From: Candidatus Zhuqueibacterota bacterium
Lineage (GTDB): Bacteria; Zhuqueibacterota; Zhuqueibacteria; Thermofontimicrobiales; Thiofontviventaceae
Assembly (NCBI GenBank): GCA_016931935.1
Contig: JAFGDW010000097.1
Location: 1-64,000 of the forward strand
Length of the DNA stretch: 64,000 nucleotides
Direction: 5' to 3'
Shown here: one piece after another, positions 48,252 through 59,100 of the stretch
Numbering within the stretch: position 1 is the first letter of the stretch
Layout: every line of letters begins with the position of its first letter
Position numbers and translations under genes: made by a program
Notes under the pieces: model-generated
The model's database searches: none
What the model saw: the letters and a program-made list of their open reading frames with translations, nothing else
Told to the model about the DNA's origin: nothing

Positions 48252-50540
48252 ATGAAGCCAATTACGACAACTGCATACGCCCTGCTAATACTCATTACGA
48301 CCTTATTCAATTCACATGTGCTGCAGGCACAGACCGGCGATGGGAGAATTATTGGTAAAATTACCGATGATGAAGAGAAAGCGCTCGATAATGTGAATAC
48401 CATCATTATCGGAACCAGTGTTGGTACGGTCACAGATGAGCAAGGTCAATTTGCTATTCCGCATCTCAATCCCGGGAAATATACGATTCAATTCAGCTAC
48501 ATTGGCTATCAAACCGAACGTATTGAAGATGTGGATGTGAATGATGGGGAAACCGTGGAACTTGATGTCAAACTTTCGCAGATGGCGATAAGCATGCCGG
48601 AACTTGTTGTAACGCCGGGCGCATTTCATATTGAACGGTTGGAGCCCGTGATTCGCCAGAGTATGACGAATAAGCGATTGCAGGAATTACCGGCGACTTT
48701 GAATGATATCAACCGTGTAATTCAGGTAATGCCGGGCGTCAGTTTTTCGCATGATGGAAGCGCTCATTTTCATGTGCGCGGTGGCAATCAGGATGAAAAT
48801 TTGATTCTGCTCGATGGCGTCGAAATTTTCGATCCCTATCATCTTAAAAATCTTGGCGGCGCCATTGGCATCCTGAATATGGATTTAATTGATCAGGTAA
48901 ATATTCTTACTGGTGGATTCCCGGCTAAATATGGTGATAAGCTTTCTTCAGTCGTTAATGTGGAGAATAAAGTTTCGGATGCGAAAAGCTTGACCGGAAG
49001 TATCGGCATTGGCGGGACAGGAACAAAAGCACTGTTGGAAGGACCATTCACCAAGGGAAGTTGGCTGGTTTCATATCGAAGAAGTTTTATTAAAGAAGCT
49101 GTCGAATTATTGAATTCTGAAGAAAATACATTTGCCCCATCTTTTTATGATGCACAGGGCAAGGTGTTTTTTCGATTGAATTCATCCAATAATATCGTTT
49201 TTAACATGCTGATGTCCGAGGATAAGTCCTATTTTGATAGCTGGTTTGTCAATAAGGATTTGTATTCAACCTACAGCAATAAATATTGGGGCTTTGTCTG
49301 GAAGTCTGTTCTTTCTCCCAAACTGATGTCGGAAATGATTTATTCGAACGGCAGCAATGCCCGCAGCAATCAAGTCGAAGGCAGGCAAGCAGAAACATTG
49401 GATTTGAAGGAACACGTTTTCCACTGGCAAGCCGATTTTCAACCTGAGGATGCCCATGATATTCAATTTGGAATCGATTATAAGAAAATCAGATATTCCT
49501 ATTATTTTGACCCGGAAATGTTGTGGTTTGCCCAACAGGATTTGGAAACTTTGCTCGAAACATACATTGGAGAGGTAAATACAATTCCATCAACATACAA
49601 ACTTGCTACCTATATGCAATATCGTTGGAATTGGCATAATTTACTAATTATGAATGCCGGCGCCCGATTTGATCATTTTGAATATAATCAGGATTCACAA
49701 ATTAGTCCCAGATTGGGGTTGGCGTATAATCTAACAGAAAAAACGACATTGCGTGTGGCATGGGGACATTTCTATCAATCGCCGGCATATGCGCGTTTGG
49801 ATACTAACAAAGGCCGCCTGAATAATCCGGAAGCAGAAAGAGCTATTCATAGTATTATCGGGATTGAACACTATTTAGCAAACGGACTCAACATTCGCTG
49901 TGAAGCTTATTATAAAAAACTGGACCATATGATCGGACATGTGATCTCGGTAAATCCGGATGACTACACGCCGACAATTGAATATCGAAATCCACATTCC
50001 GGTTACGCCAAAGGGGTTGAACTGTTTGTCCAGGGATCGTTAACACCGCGTCTCCAGATGTGGTTGTCGTATTCACTATCAAAAACAAAGTTGGAAGCGT
50101 CATACATTAATTGGGACAAGTTGACTATTGAAGATAAGCTTGTGCCACGGATTACCGATCAACCTCATAATTTATCGCTGTACACGAGCTACAAACTTCC
50201 ACGCAATTATGATCTGAATATTAAGTGGCGTTTGATAAGTGGGCGACCATACACATATAAATATAAAGTGTTTGATGAAACTGCTGATCGCTATGTTTGG
50301 CGATCGAATGCACCAAATGACAGACGTTATCCGATATACTCGCGCATCGATGTTCGGATCGGGAAAAAATATCATTTCGATCATTTTGATGTGTCGGCAT
50401 TTTTGGAAGTACAAAATTTGTTGAATCGGAAAAATCTGCTGCTGCATGATTACACGGAAACGACAAATGCTGTTCTATATGAAAAGAATTATTACATGCT
50501 GCCGTTTTTGCCATCGATGGAGTTGAATATATTGTTCTAA
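48252..50540 (+). CDS. TonB-dependent receptor with carboxypeptidase-regulatory-like N-terminus
   Basis: GRIIGKITDDEEKALDNVNTIIIGTSVGTVTDEQGQFAIPHL; HVRGGNQDENLILLDGVEIFDPYHL; terminal aromatic strand ending NILF. Confidence 0.88.
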   Translation: MKPITTTAYALLILITTLFNSHVLQAQTGDGRIIGKITDDEEKALDNVNTIIIGTSVGTVTDEQGQFAIPHLNPGKYTIQFSYIGYQTERIEDVDVNDGETVELDVKLSQMAISMPELVVTPGAFHIERLEPVIRQSMTNKRLQELPATLNDINRVIQVMPGVSFSHDGSAHFHVRGGNQDENLILLDGVEIFDPYHLKNLGGAIGILNMDLIDQVNILTGGFPAKYGDKLSSVVNVENKVSDAKSLTGSIGIGGTGTKALLEGPFTKGSWLVSYRRSFIKEAVELLNSEENTFAPSFYDAQGKVFFRLNSSNNIVFNMLMSEDKSYFDSWFVNKDLYSTYSNKYWGFVWKSVLSPKLMSEMIYSNGSNARSNQVEGRQAETLDLKEHVFHWQADFQPEDAHDIQFGIDYKKIRYSYYFDPEMLWFAQQDLETLLETYIGEVNTIPSTYKLATYMQYRWNWHNLLIMNAGARFDHFEYNQDSQISPRLGLAYNLTEKTTLRVAWGHFYQSPAYARLDTNKGRLNNPEAERAIHSIIGIEHYLANGLNIRCEAYYKKLDHMIGHVISVNPDDYTPTIEYRNPHSGYAKGVELFVQGSLTPRLQMWLSYSLSKTKLEASYINWDKLTIEDKLVPRITDQPHNLSLYTSYKLPRNYDLNIKWRLISGRPYTYKYKVFDETADRYVWRSNAPNDRRYPIYSRIDVRIGKKYHFDHFDVSAFLEVQNLLNRKNLLLHDYTETTNAVLYEKNYYMLPFLPSMELNILF

Positions 50541-50689
50541 GTAGTTGTTCAAAAATAAATTACCATTTTGTGTCCGTAATGGTAACATTTATAGTCGCAC
50601 ACAGACTGAAGGTTATCGGTAACCGATTACTCATTATATTGAAGTAATGACAAATGCGTAGGATTTGAATAGTTTGCCATTTTATTTTT

Positions 50690-50843
50690 GTATCCGTTTA
50701 ATAAATTATGGAATTAATGATACAGTATTATCATGCTTCGACTTCGTTCAGCATGAAGTTATGCTACCACTTCACACTGAGCGAAGTCGAAGTGTAAAAG
50801 CATACTTACAAATTAAAACTACCCTCTTTTATTGAATGGATAC
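50690..50843 (-). mobile_element. MITE-like element copy B (inverted relative to copy A)
   Basis: Reverse complement closely matches copy A; + strand ends GTATCCGTTTAATAAA and TTTTATTGAATGGATAC; flanks ttattttt / ttattatt (7/8). Confidence 0.85.
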
Positions 50844-50887
50844 TTATTATTGGACACTGCCTAAGGGGGAAATCGGGGGAAAATGAC

Positions 50888-50922
50888 AAGACTTCCGAGG
50901 TCGTTTAGGCTTCGGAAGTCTT
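50888..50922 (-). terminator. Perfect 11-bp stem hairpin downstream of ribH (weak T-tract)
   Basis: aagacttccga-N13-tcggaagtctt. Confidence 0.5.
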
Positions 50923-50940
50923 TCACATTCTAATTGGCAA

Positions 50941-51405
50941 TTATAACTGCCGCATTAATTCCGCCATTTCAATCGCCGACAATGCTGCATCCCAGCCTTT
51001 ATTACCAGCTTTTGTACCGGCCCGTTCAATTGCTTGCTCAATCGATTCTACGGTGATGATACCGTAAGTAATCGGCACGCCGGTTTGCAGACTGGCCTGT
51101 GCCACGCCCTTGGTGGCTTCTGCGGCGATATAATCGAAATGGGGTGTAGCGCCGCGGATGAGTGTCCCCAAACAAATAACAGCGTCGTACTTTTTGCGTT
51201 CGGCAAGTTTGAGTGCACCAATAGGAATTTCAAACGATCCCGGCACCCACATCACGTCGATATCATTATCCGCGGTTTCGTGGCGGTGCAGGCAATCCAG
51301 CGCACCTTCCAGCAGTTTGGACGATATAAATTCATTAAAGCGGCTCACCACAATCCCAAATTTTTTCCCCTTGCCGATGAGTTTTCCCTGGATGATGTTT
51401 GGCAT
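50941..51405 (-). CDS. ribH: 6,7-dimethyl-8-ribityllumazine synthase
   Basis: [55 protein letters not shown]. Confidence 0.95.
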   Translation of the reverse strand: MPNIIQGKLIGKGKKFGIVVSRFNEFISSKLLEGALDCLHRHETADNDIDVMWVPGSFEIPIGALKLAERKKYDAVICLGTLIRGATPHFDYIAAEATKGVAQASLQTGVPITYGIITVESIEQAIERAGTKAGNKGWDAALSAIEMAELMRQL

Positions 51406-51483
51406 AAATGCTCCACTTCGTATTATTTCATCATTTGGTATACTATTTAATTAATCAATATGTACATGCACTTTATCTTAAAA

Positions 51484-51542
51484 GTGATCGGTGATCAGTA
51501 ATCGGTGAAAACACCGGTCACCGATCACTGATTACCGATCAC
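51484..51542. repeat. Imperfect 24-bp inverted repeat (22/24)
   Basis: gtgatcggtgatcagtaatcggtg-N11-caccgatcactgattaccgatcac. Confidence 0.9.
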
Positions 51543-51554
51543 TGGTTTTACGGG

Positions 51555-52757
51555 CTAATTCAAAATCAAATGCCCCAGCTTGTCACGTTTGGTTTCCAGA
51601 TAACGCGCATTCACATGATTGGGCGCGATTTCAATCGGTACACGTTCCACGATTTCCAGATTATAGCCCCGCAATCCGATGATCTTTCTCGGATTGTTAG
51701 TCAACAGCCGGATTTTTTGGACACCCAGGTCGGAAAGAATCTGCGCACCAATACCGTAATCCCGCAGGTCGGCGGCAAAGCCCAGATCTTCATTTGCTTC
51801 CACTGTATCGCGACCATTATCCTGAAGCTGGTAAGCCAGAATTTTGTTAGCCAGACCGATTCCCCGGCCTTCCTGGCGCATGTACAGCAGCACGCCACGA
51901 CCTTCCTTTTCGATCATCTCCAATGCGCAATGGAGCTGATCGCCGCAATCGCAGCGCATCGAGCCGAGCAGATCGCCGGTTAGGCATTGTGAGTGGACGC
52001 GGACAAGCACTGGTTCAGCGCTATTAATATCGCCCTTAACAATCGCCAGATGATGATGTTCATCCACGTCGCTTTTATACAGATGCAGTTTGAAATGGCC
52101 GTATTTTGTCGGGAAATCAATGGATGCCTTAGCATGCACCAGTTTTTCCGTACGATGGCGATAGGCAATCAAGTCGCGAATCGTGATGATTTTCAGATTG
52201 TGTTTTTTCGCCACCTCCATTAATTGAGGAACACGCGCCATGCTGCCGTCATCATCCATAATTTCACACAACACGCCGGCAGGATAGAGTCCGGCCAGCC
52301 GCGCCAGATCGATCACAGATTCTGTATGTCCGGCCCGGCTGAGCACACCACCAGCTTCCGCTTTCAATGGAAAAATATGACCGGGACGTGCCAAATCTGT
52401 TGGTTTCGCATCGGGATCGATCAGTGTTTGAATCGTTATCGCGCGGTCTTTGGCGGAAATGCCGGTTGTCGTGTCTTTTAGCGCATCGACGGACACTGTA
52501 AATTGCGTGTGATGCCTTGCGGTATTTCCTTGTACCATCGCAGGAATATCCAGCTCTTTCAACCGTTGCTCCAGTATAGGCGTGCAAATCAATCCGCGGC
52601 CATGGACGGCCATAAAATTAATTTTCTCCGGTGTCACTGCTGAAGCAGCCATGATAAAATCACCTTCATTCTCACGGTCTTCATCATCAACAACAATCAG
52701 AATTTCGCCATTTCGGTACGCTTCAATTGCTTCATCAATCGTGTTAAATTTTGACAT
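51555..52757 (-). CDS. ribBA: Bifunctional 3,4-dihydroxy-2-butanone-4-phosphate synthase / GTP cyclohydrolase II
   Basis: [63 protein letters not shown]. Confidence 0.96.
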   Translation of the reverse strand: MSKFNTIDEAIEAYRNGEILIVVDDEDRENEGDFIMAASAVTPEKINFMAVHGRGLICTPILEQRLKELDIPAMVQGNTARHHTQFTVSVDALKDTTTGISAKDRAITIQTLIDPDAKPTDLARPGHIFPLKAEAGGVLSRAGHTESVIDLARLAGLYPAGVLCEIMDDDGSMARVPQLMEVAKKHNLKIITIRDLIAYRHRTEKLVHAKASIDFPTKYGHFKLHLYKSDVDEHHHLAIVKGDINSAEPVLVRVHSQCLTGDLLGSMRCDCGDQLHCALEMIEKEGRGVLLYMRQEGRGIGLANKILAYQLQDNGRDTVEANEDLGFAADLRDYGIGAQILSDLGVQKIRLLTNNPRKIIGLRGYNLEIVERVPIEIAPNHVNARYLETKRDKLGHLILN

Positions 52758-52758
52758 A

Positions 52759-53397
52759 CTAAAATCCTTGTTGCATCAGCCATTCGCGCGTGATTTTTGT
52801 ATCACTGCCAGCGTGTAGCATCAATTGTTCAATGTATTTGGCCAGCAGGTCAACTTCAATGTTGACCATATCGCCGCGCCGTTTGTATTGTAAAATGGTT
52901 TGTTTCAGCGTATGCGGAATTATCGCTAACCGGATGACATGTCCTGTTATTTCGGCCACTGTCAAACTAATGCCATCGATTGTGATAGAACCTTTGGGAA
53001 TCACATACTTGAGCAATTCCTGTGGCATTTCGATTCGTAAATCACCGCCTTCATTTCCCTGCTGAAACTGTTGAATTCGTGCGACCGTATCGATATGGCC
53101 TTGCACCAGGTGTCCGCCGAGCCGATCTTGCAAACGTAACGCTCGTTCCAGATTCACCGGCGCTGACGGACGCAGATCATTCAATGTCGTTTTTGCCAGT
53201 GTTTCAGCGACTGCATCCACACTGAAATAATCCGGGCCGACTTCGACCGCAGTCAGGCAGGCACCGTTCACTGCTACGCTGTCGTCAATTTTTAAATCAT
53301 CCAGAATTTTATTCGCTTGAATGGAAATGCGAATTGACGTGCTGCGTCGCTGAACCTGTCGAATCGTCCCTATTTCTTCAATGAGTCCTGTGAACAT
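52759..53397 (-). CDS. ribE: Riboflavin synthase alpha subunit
   Basis: [24 protein letters not shown]; duplicated [16 protein letters not shown]; start trimmed to MFTGL. Confidence 0.94.
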   Translation of the reverse strand: MFTGLIEEIGTIRQVQRRSTSIRISIQANKILDDLKIDDSVAVNGACLTAVEVGPDYFSVDAVAETLAKTTLNDLRPSAPVNLERALRLQDRLGGHLVQGHIDTVARIQQFQQGNEGGDLRIEMPQELLKYVIPKGSITIDGISLTVAEITGHVIRLAIIPHTLKQTILQYKRRGDMVNIEVDLLAKYIEQLMLHAGSDTKITREWLMQQGF

Positions 53398-53865
53398 ATT
53401 TTTATCGGTCATTTATTGCAATTCAATTACTCTCAACCTGAAAAACGAGTGTGGGAATTATCAATTTTGCTTTTCCCCGATCAGCGTCATTAACTCATTC
53501 ATGTGTTCTTTGGCGTAGTGGTCAATTATTAAATGTCAAAATGAAAATTGTCCCAGTGTAGGAGTTTTCGTACGGTTTCTCCCTCGTCTCCTCCCATAAT
53601 TTGCTAAAATTGGGGGATTAGTGAAATCTTGAGTTTGCGCTAATCACTGTGGGACAGGCATCCCTTCAGGATGCAATCCTATATGAATTTCTATATCTGT
53701 TTTACATTTTTTCATAAAACTTTTGACACTACCATAAAATTAATCATACAGTACTATTAGCGGCGTGTAAAAGAAAATCGGTGATCAGGATTTTGATACG
53801 CTATTCAAGTTTACTATTCGTTTCACATTTGACGTTTCACTTTTTATCGTCTCTCGTCGAGCATC

Positions 53866-54966
53866 TCACGGGTACACCACATCTCCTTCCACTACAATAT
53901 CCTCACACAACTTGCGCACATTTACGTGTTTGAGTTGATAGCTTTTATCCACTTTTTCGATATGCAAACTACCAATGGCATCGGTGCCGCGCCCGATGAT
54001 TTTCGGCGCCATCATAATCACCAATCGATCGACAAGCCGTTCCCGCAGAAACGAAGTGAATATGGAAGCGCCGCCTTCGACTAATAGAGTGCTAATTCGT
54101 TCTTCGGCCAGCCGGTGTAATAATGGGGCTAATGCAACTCCGCCAAAATCATCTGCCTCCATTCGCCATATGGTTATCCCCATCTTTTGGATCTTTGAAA
54201 GTGCGATGGAATTGGGTCGTGTTGTGGCGATAATAGTTTGAGATGCATGTGCATCTGTTAACAAGTTAGAATTCAGGGGTGTCTGTAACTGACTGTCCAG
54301 TACAATTCGCCGCGGCTGTTTGCCCGCCAGATGCCGGATTGTAAGCCGGGGATTATCCGCCAACACCGTGCCGATACCGACAAGAACAGCATCATTATCA
54401 CAACGAATTTGATGCACCTGGGCGCGTGCTGCTGTCCCGGTTATCCATTTTGAATGGCCGGATTCCGTGGCAATACGACCGTCCAGGCTTTGGGCGATTT
54501 TCATGGTCACATAAGGCAAGCCAAGAGAAATATATTTGATAAATACATGATTGAGACCACAACAGGCATCTGTTTCAACATCTGTGATAACACTAATCCC
54601 ATGCCGCTTCAGTATTTCAATTCCTTTGCCGGCAACTTTTGGATTCGGATCCGACATGCCAATCACAACCGTCGACACTCCGGCTTTAATAATGGCATCG
54701 GTACAAGGCGGCGTTTTTCCCTGATGGCAGCATGGCTCAAGGTTAACGTACAGGGTACTTCCCTTGGCTTCCGTGCCAGCAATTATTAATGCATTTAGCT
54801 CCGCATGATTATAACCAAACCGTTCATGAAATCCTTCTGCAATAATGTCACCATTTTTCACGATGACAGCCCCAACCATCGGATTCGGTCGAACTGCCTT
54901 TTCTCCACGAGCCGCTAACTGAAGTGCCCGTTGCATAAATTGTATGTGTACTGATTTATCTTCCAT
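53866..54966 (-). CDS. ribD: Bifunctional riboflavin deaminase/reductase
   Basis: RPNPMVGAVIVKNGDIIAEGFHERFGYNHAELNAL; LEPCCHQGKTPPCTDAII; TMKIAQSLDGRIATESGHSKWITG. Confidence 0.95.
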   Translation of the reverse strand: MEDKSVHIQFMQRALQLAARGEKAVRPNPMVGAVIVKNGDIIAEGFHERFGYNHAELNALIIAGTEAKGSTLYVNLEPCCHQGKTPPCTDAIIKAGVSTVVIGMSDPNPKVAGKGIEILKRHGISVITDVETDACCGLNHVFIKYISLGLPYVTMKIAQSLDGRIATESGHSKWITGTAARAQVHQIRCDNDAVLVGIGTVLADNPRLTIRHLAGKQPRRIVLDSQLQTPLNSNLLTDAHASQTIIATTRPNSIALSKIQKMGITIWRMEADDFGGVALAPLLHRLAEERISTLLVEGGASIFTSFLRERLVDRLVIMMAPKIIGRGTDAIGSLHIEKVDKSYQLKHVNVRKLCEDIVVEGDVVYP

Positions 54967-55313
54967 CAAACATCCTGGATACAACGATAATATGCTATTG
55001 ACAAATTGATTTTGAGATATGTTTTAAAACTTCTCCTAATCTCTCTTTGGGAAATAGAAAAATTGATGGGTAAATCTTAAAACTACATTGTTAGCAGTAT
55101 CAAATAAAACGCATAAGATAGTAAAAAATCGTGACGATGTCAAGTAAACATTATGTCTTATAAGGATATAGTAATGGGTTGTTGGCTTTTTATGCAAAAT
55201 AGCGAATTTAAAAACACAAGAAAGGATAAACGTGAAGCCGTAAAAATCACAATTTTGCAGCCGTATCAAAATTAGAGGGAACACCAATTATATATGACCT
55301 GTACTCTGAAGGA

Positions 55314-55520
55314 TTATTGTTGATCTTCGAGAAAGAATATATATAATCCGCCACATGCAATTACAAAAGCATAACCCAACACAAGCCAGGTTCGGATATT
55401 TTCGGCTGTGATTATTTCATAGATCATACCCGCTGCAGCGACGATGCTGAAAACAATACCCAGCCTGCTCGATTTATCAAATTTCTTTTTACGTTTGAAT
55501 TGATTGAACATACGGTCCAA
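55314..55520 (-). CDS. Small two-TM membrane protein
   Basis: Two hydrophobic segments in 68 aa; follows the DinB ORF closely on the same strand. Confidence 0.55.
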   Translation of the reverse strand: MDRMFNQFKRKKKFDKSSRLGIVFSIVAAAGMIYEIITAENIRTWLVLGYAFVIACGGLYIFFLEDQQ

Positions 55521-55528
55521 AATAGTTG

Positions 55529-56011
55529 TTATTCTGTTAAATTATTATCCTGAATTATTCGCAGATATGTTGCCAATTGACCCCGATGATGGATTTCATG
55601 ATCGATATTGCCGCGGACAATGATCCACCACACGCTCACATCCCCAAACCGCTGATCGTATATAATTTCATCCGGATTTTTTTTTGCGTAACTCTGTATG
55701 AGCTTGTTCCGATTTGCCCCGGTTTCATTCAATGTGTTAATTAGCGCGTTGAATTGATCCCTGTCAGTCACAATGCATTCCTGATTCTGGCCACGCAGGG
55801 GCGCAAGGTTTTTTATAACTACTTTTTTTAGCAACCAAAGATCGCACTCAATTAAGTGATGTGCGATATCGGCAAAACTCATGGCGTTCATTGATGGTCG
55901 CCAATTCTCCAAACCTTCCGGCACGAGCCGCAGGCGTTTCAATGTCGATTCGCGAACGGCTTTGGAAAATTCAACCAGCCGATCCATGTCTTTCTGATGA
56001 TCACTTTGCAT
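55529..56011 (-). CDS. DinB-like domain protein
   Basis: FADIAHHLIECDLWL; GNIDHEIHHRGQLATYLRI, spaced His ligands. Confidence 0.82.
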   Translation of the reverse strand: MQSDHQKDMDRLVEFSKAVRESTLKRLRLVPEGLENWRPSMNAMSFADIAHHLIECDLWLLKKVVIKNLAPLRGQNQECIVTDRDQFNALINTLNETGANRNKLIQSYAKKNPDEIIYDQRFGDVSVWWIIVRGNIDHEIHHRGQLATYLRIIQDNNLTE

Positions 56012-56183
56012 TTCTATTCTTGAATTCTTGTTCTAACTGTTACCCGGAAAAAAACACTGCAGCGCTGCGATCTCGCATGCAGATTGCCCGTGGTCCATTT
56101 ACAATGCCATAAAAATACAATTTTTCACCCACATTTCCAACTCTTTTCTTGAAATTGTCTATGACTTTTTATACATTAGGTAC

Positions 56184-59100
56184 ATGCAGGCAAATTCTCA
56201 CTGGATCATCGGAATCGACCGGGGCGGAACCTTTACAGATATTGTTGCTCGTGATCCGCACGGCGAATTAATTACGTTCAAACTGCTATCGGAGGACCCG
56301 ACCCGCTACGACGATGCTGCCATTTTTGCATTGCGGCAATTGCTCAATCAACCGGACGATCGCCCGCTTCCACAACATATCATCCACTCCATCCGCATGG
56401 GAACAACAGTAGCCACCAATGCATTGCTGGAACATACCGGCGTACCTATTTGCCTGGTCACAACCAAAGGATTTCGCGATATTTTGGAAATAGGACATCA
56501 GGCGCGTTCCCATCTGTTCGAACTAAACATAAAAAAACCACTATTGTTATATCAACGCGTTATTGAAATTGATGAGCGGATGGATGCAACCGGTGGGGTG
56601 ATTGATGCCCCAAATCCTGAAAAAATTTCGGATCAATTGCAAACAGTTTATGATGACGGCTTTCGTGCTCTCGCAATTGTGTTTCTCAATACCTATCAGA
56701 ACGACACTCATGAGCAATTGGTAAAAGACATCGCCCGACAGATTGGCTTCACCCAAATATCATGTTCCGCCGAAACCATGCGCGTGCAGAAAATGGTGAG
56801 TCGTGGTGATACCACGCTGGTCGATGCGTACCTTAATCCGATTCTGCAAAAGTATGTCCGACAGGTGCGAAAGCATACGGGGACGATACCTTTAAAATTT
56901 ATGAAATCAGGCGGCGGCCTGGTGGATGCGGATATGTTCACCGCAAAAGATGCGATTATTTCCGGGCCAGCCGGCGGTGTAATCGGATATGCCCGAATCG
57001 CACGGATGTTGAATATTGATAAAGTCATTGGTTTTGACATGGGCGGCACCTCCACCGATGTATCGCGCTATGATTCCGGCACGGTGGAGAAAGTTTACGA
57101 AACCGAAACCGCCGGTGTGCGCATTCAGACGCCGATGATCAACGTGGTGACGGTTGCAGCCGGTGGAGGCTCGGTATTACATTTTGATGGTTTGAAGCTC
57201 ACTGTCGGTCCGGATAGCGCCGGTGCGAATCCCGGTCCGGCGTGTTATCGAAACGGTGGGCCACTGGCAGTTACCGACGCCAACCTGATGCTCGGTCGCA
57301 TCCTGCCTGAATTTTTCCCCAATGTATTCGGCCCCAATCACGATGCCTCGCTGGATGTAGAAATTGTCACGCAAAGATTTGACCAACTGAGTGAAAAAAT
57401 ATTTACGGCCACCGGACTCCGAAAATCGCCGCACGAAGTCGCGTTGGGTTTTATCCGGATTGCCAATGAAAATATGATCAAACCGATCAAAGAAATTTCC
57501 GTTGCCAAAGGATTTAATATTCAGGAATACACGCTCTGTTGTTTTGGCGGCGCCGGAGCGCAACACGCCTGCGCGATTGCCCGTGCATTGGGGATCAAAC
57601 GGATTCTGCTGCATCCGTTTGCCGGCGTACTATCCGCCTACGGAATGATGCTGGCGGATGTGACGCATGAGGATACCCGCGCCGTATTATTACCATTTGA
57701 TGAAACGCATGTCGATGAGTTGAAGACGATATGTACAGAAATGTCGATTCATCTCCGTGCGAACGTCATTGCGAAGGGTATCGAACCCAACCGAATCCGG
57801 CAACAACGATATGTGGACATTCGTCCCAAAGGGACAGATACAGCCGAAACAATTTTATTTGATGAATTTCTATTGACACGGCAGCGTTTCCTTGCTCATT
57901 ATAAGCAGCATTATGGTTTTCTGCCAACGGCCTCTTTGGAAGTCGTCAATGTCCGTGTGGAAGTGATTGGTGAACAAATACCGCTGGACGAGCCGATATT
58001 CGAATTACAACAACGTACACTCATTGTCGCCGATGCGAAAACAGTAACGGCTGTCTATTTTGATGATGGCTGGCATCAGCAAACTCCTGTTTTTGACCGA
58101 ACGACCGTTCAACCCGGCAATGTAATAACCGGTCCGGCGTTGATTATTGAACCCAACTCCACGCTCGTGATTGAGCCTGATTTTCAAGCCACAATCAATG
58201 AACGCGGTCATCTCGTGCTTGAAAAAATTGCTGAACATTCAGAAAAACAGCTTTCCACAGCGTGCGATCCGATTCTGCTGGAAATTTTCAATAATCTGTT
58301 TATGAGTATCGCCGAACAAATGGGCAAGGCGTTGCAGCGGACAGCGCACTCTGTTAATATTAAGGAGCGGCTTGATTTTAGTTGCGCAGTGTTCGATGCC
58401 ACAGGAGGACTGGTTGCCAATGCGCCGCATATTCCGGTGCATCTTGGCGCGATGGGCGAATCAGTTGCGCATGTGATTCACGCCAATCAGCACACCATGC
58501 GGCCCGGCGATGTGTACGTGACCAACGATCCGTATCACGGCGGTTCGCACCTGCCGGATGTCACAGTGGTGACGCCAGTGTTTGATGAAAATAATCGTCT
58601 GCTGTTCTGTGTTGCCAGCCGCGGACATCATGCCGATATTGGCGGGATTACACCCGGATCGATGCCACCATTTTCCAAAACGTTGGCTGAAGAAGGTATC
58701 GTATTTGATAATGTCAAACTTGTTTCAAATGGTGTATTTGATGAGGCAGGTATAATTGGTCGGCTTAAATCCGGCCCCTATCCAGCGCGCAACCTGCCCG
58801 AGCGATTGTCTGATTTACGCGCCCAGGTTGCTGCAAATATACGAGGTGTTCAGGAACTGCAAGGATTAATAGAGCAGTATGGTGTGGAAGTGGTGCATGC
58901 GTATATGGGCCATGTGCAAATGAATGCTGAAACTGCCATGCGCCGGGCCATCGCTACACTTGCTGATGGCGAACATCGCGCCGAAGACCGGCTCGATAAC
59001 GGCACGACATTGCGGGTCTGCATCACCATTCACGGTGATACGGCGCATATTGATTTTGCCGGAACTGATCCACAAATTTCAACGAATCTGAATGCCCCGC

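Noticed and set aside
55036-55287. 83-aa minus-strand ORF
   Set aside because: Low-complexity, AT-rich intergenic translation with no RBS or family resemblance.
54967-55313. FMN riboswitch upstream of ribD
   Set aside because: The conserved FMN aptamer segments (for example GGGGCAGGGTGAAATTCCC and GACCGGCGGT) were not found on either strand here or in the ribD-ribE gap.
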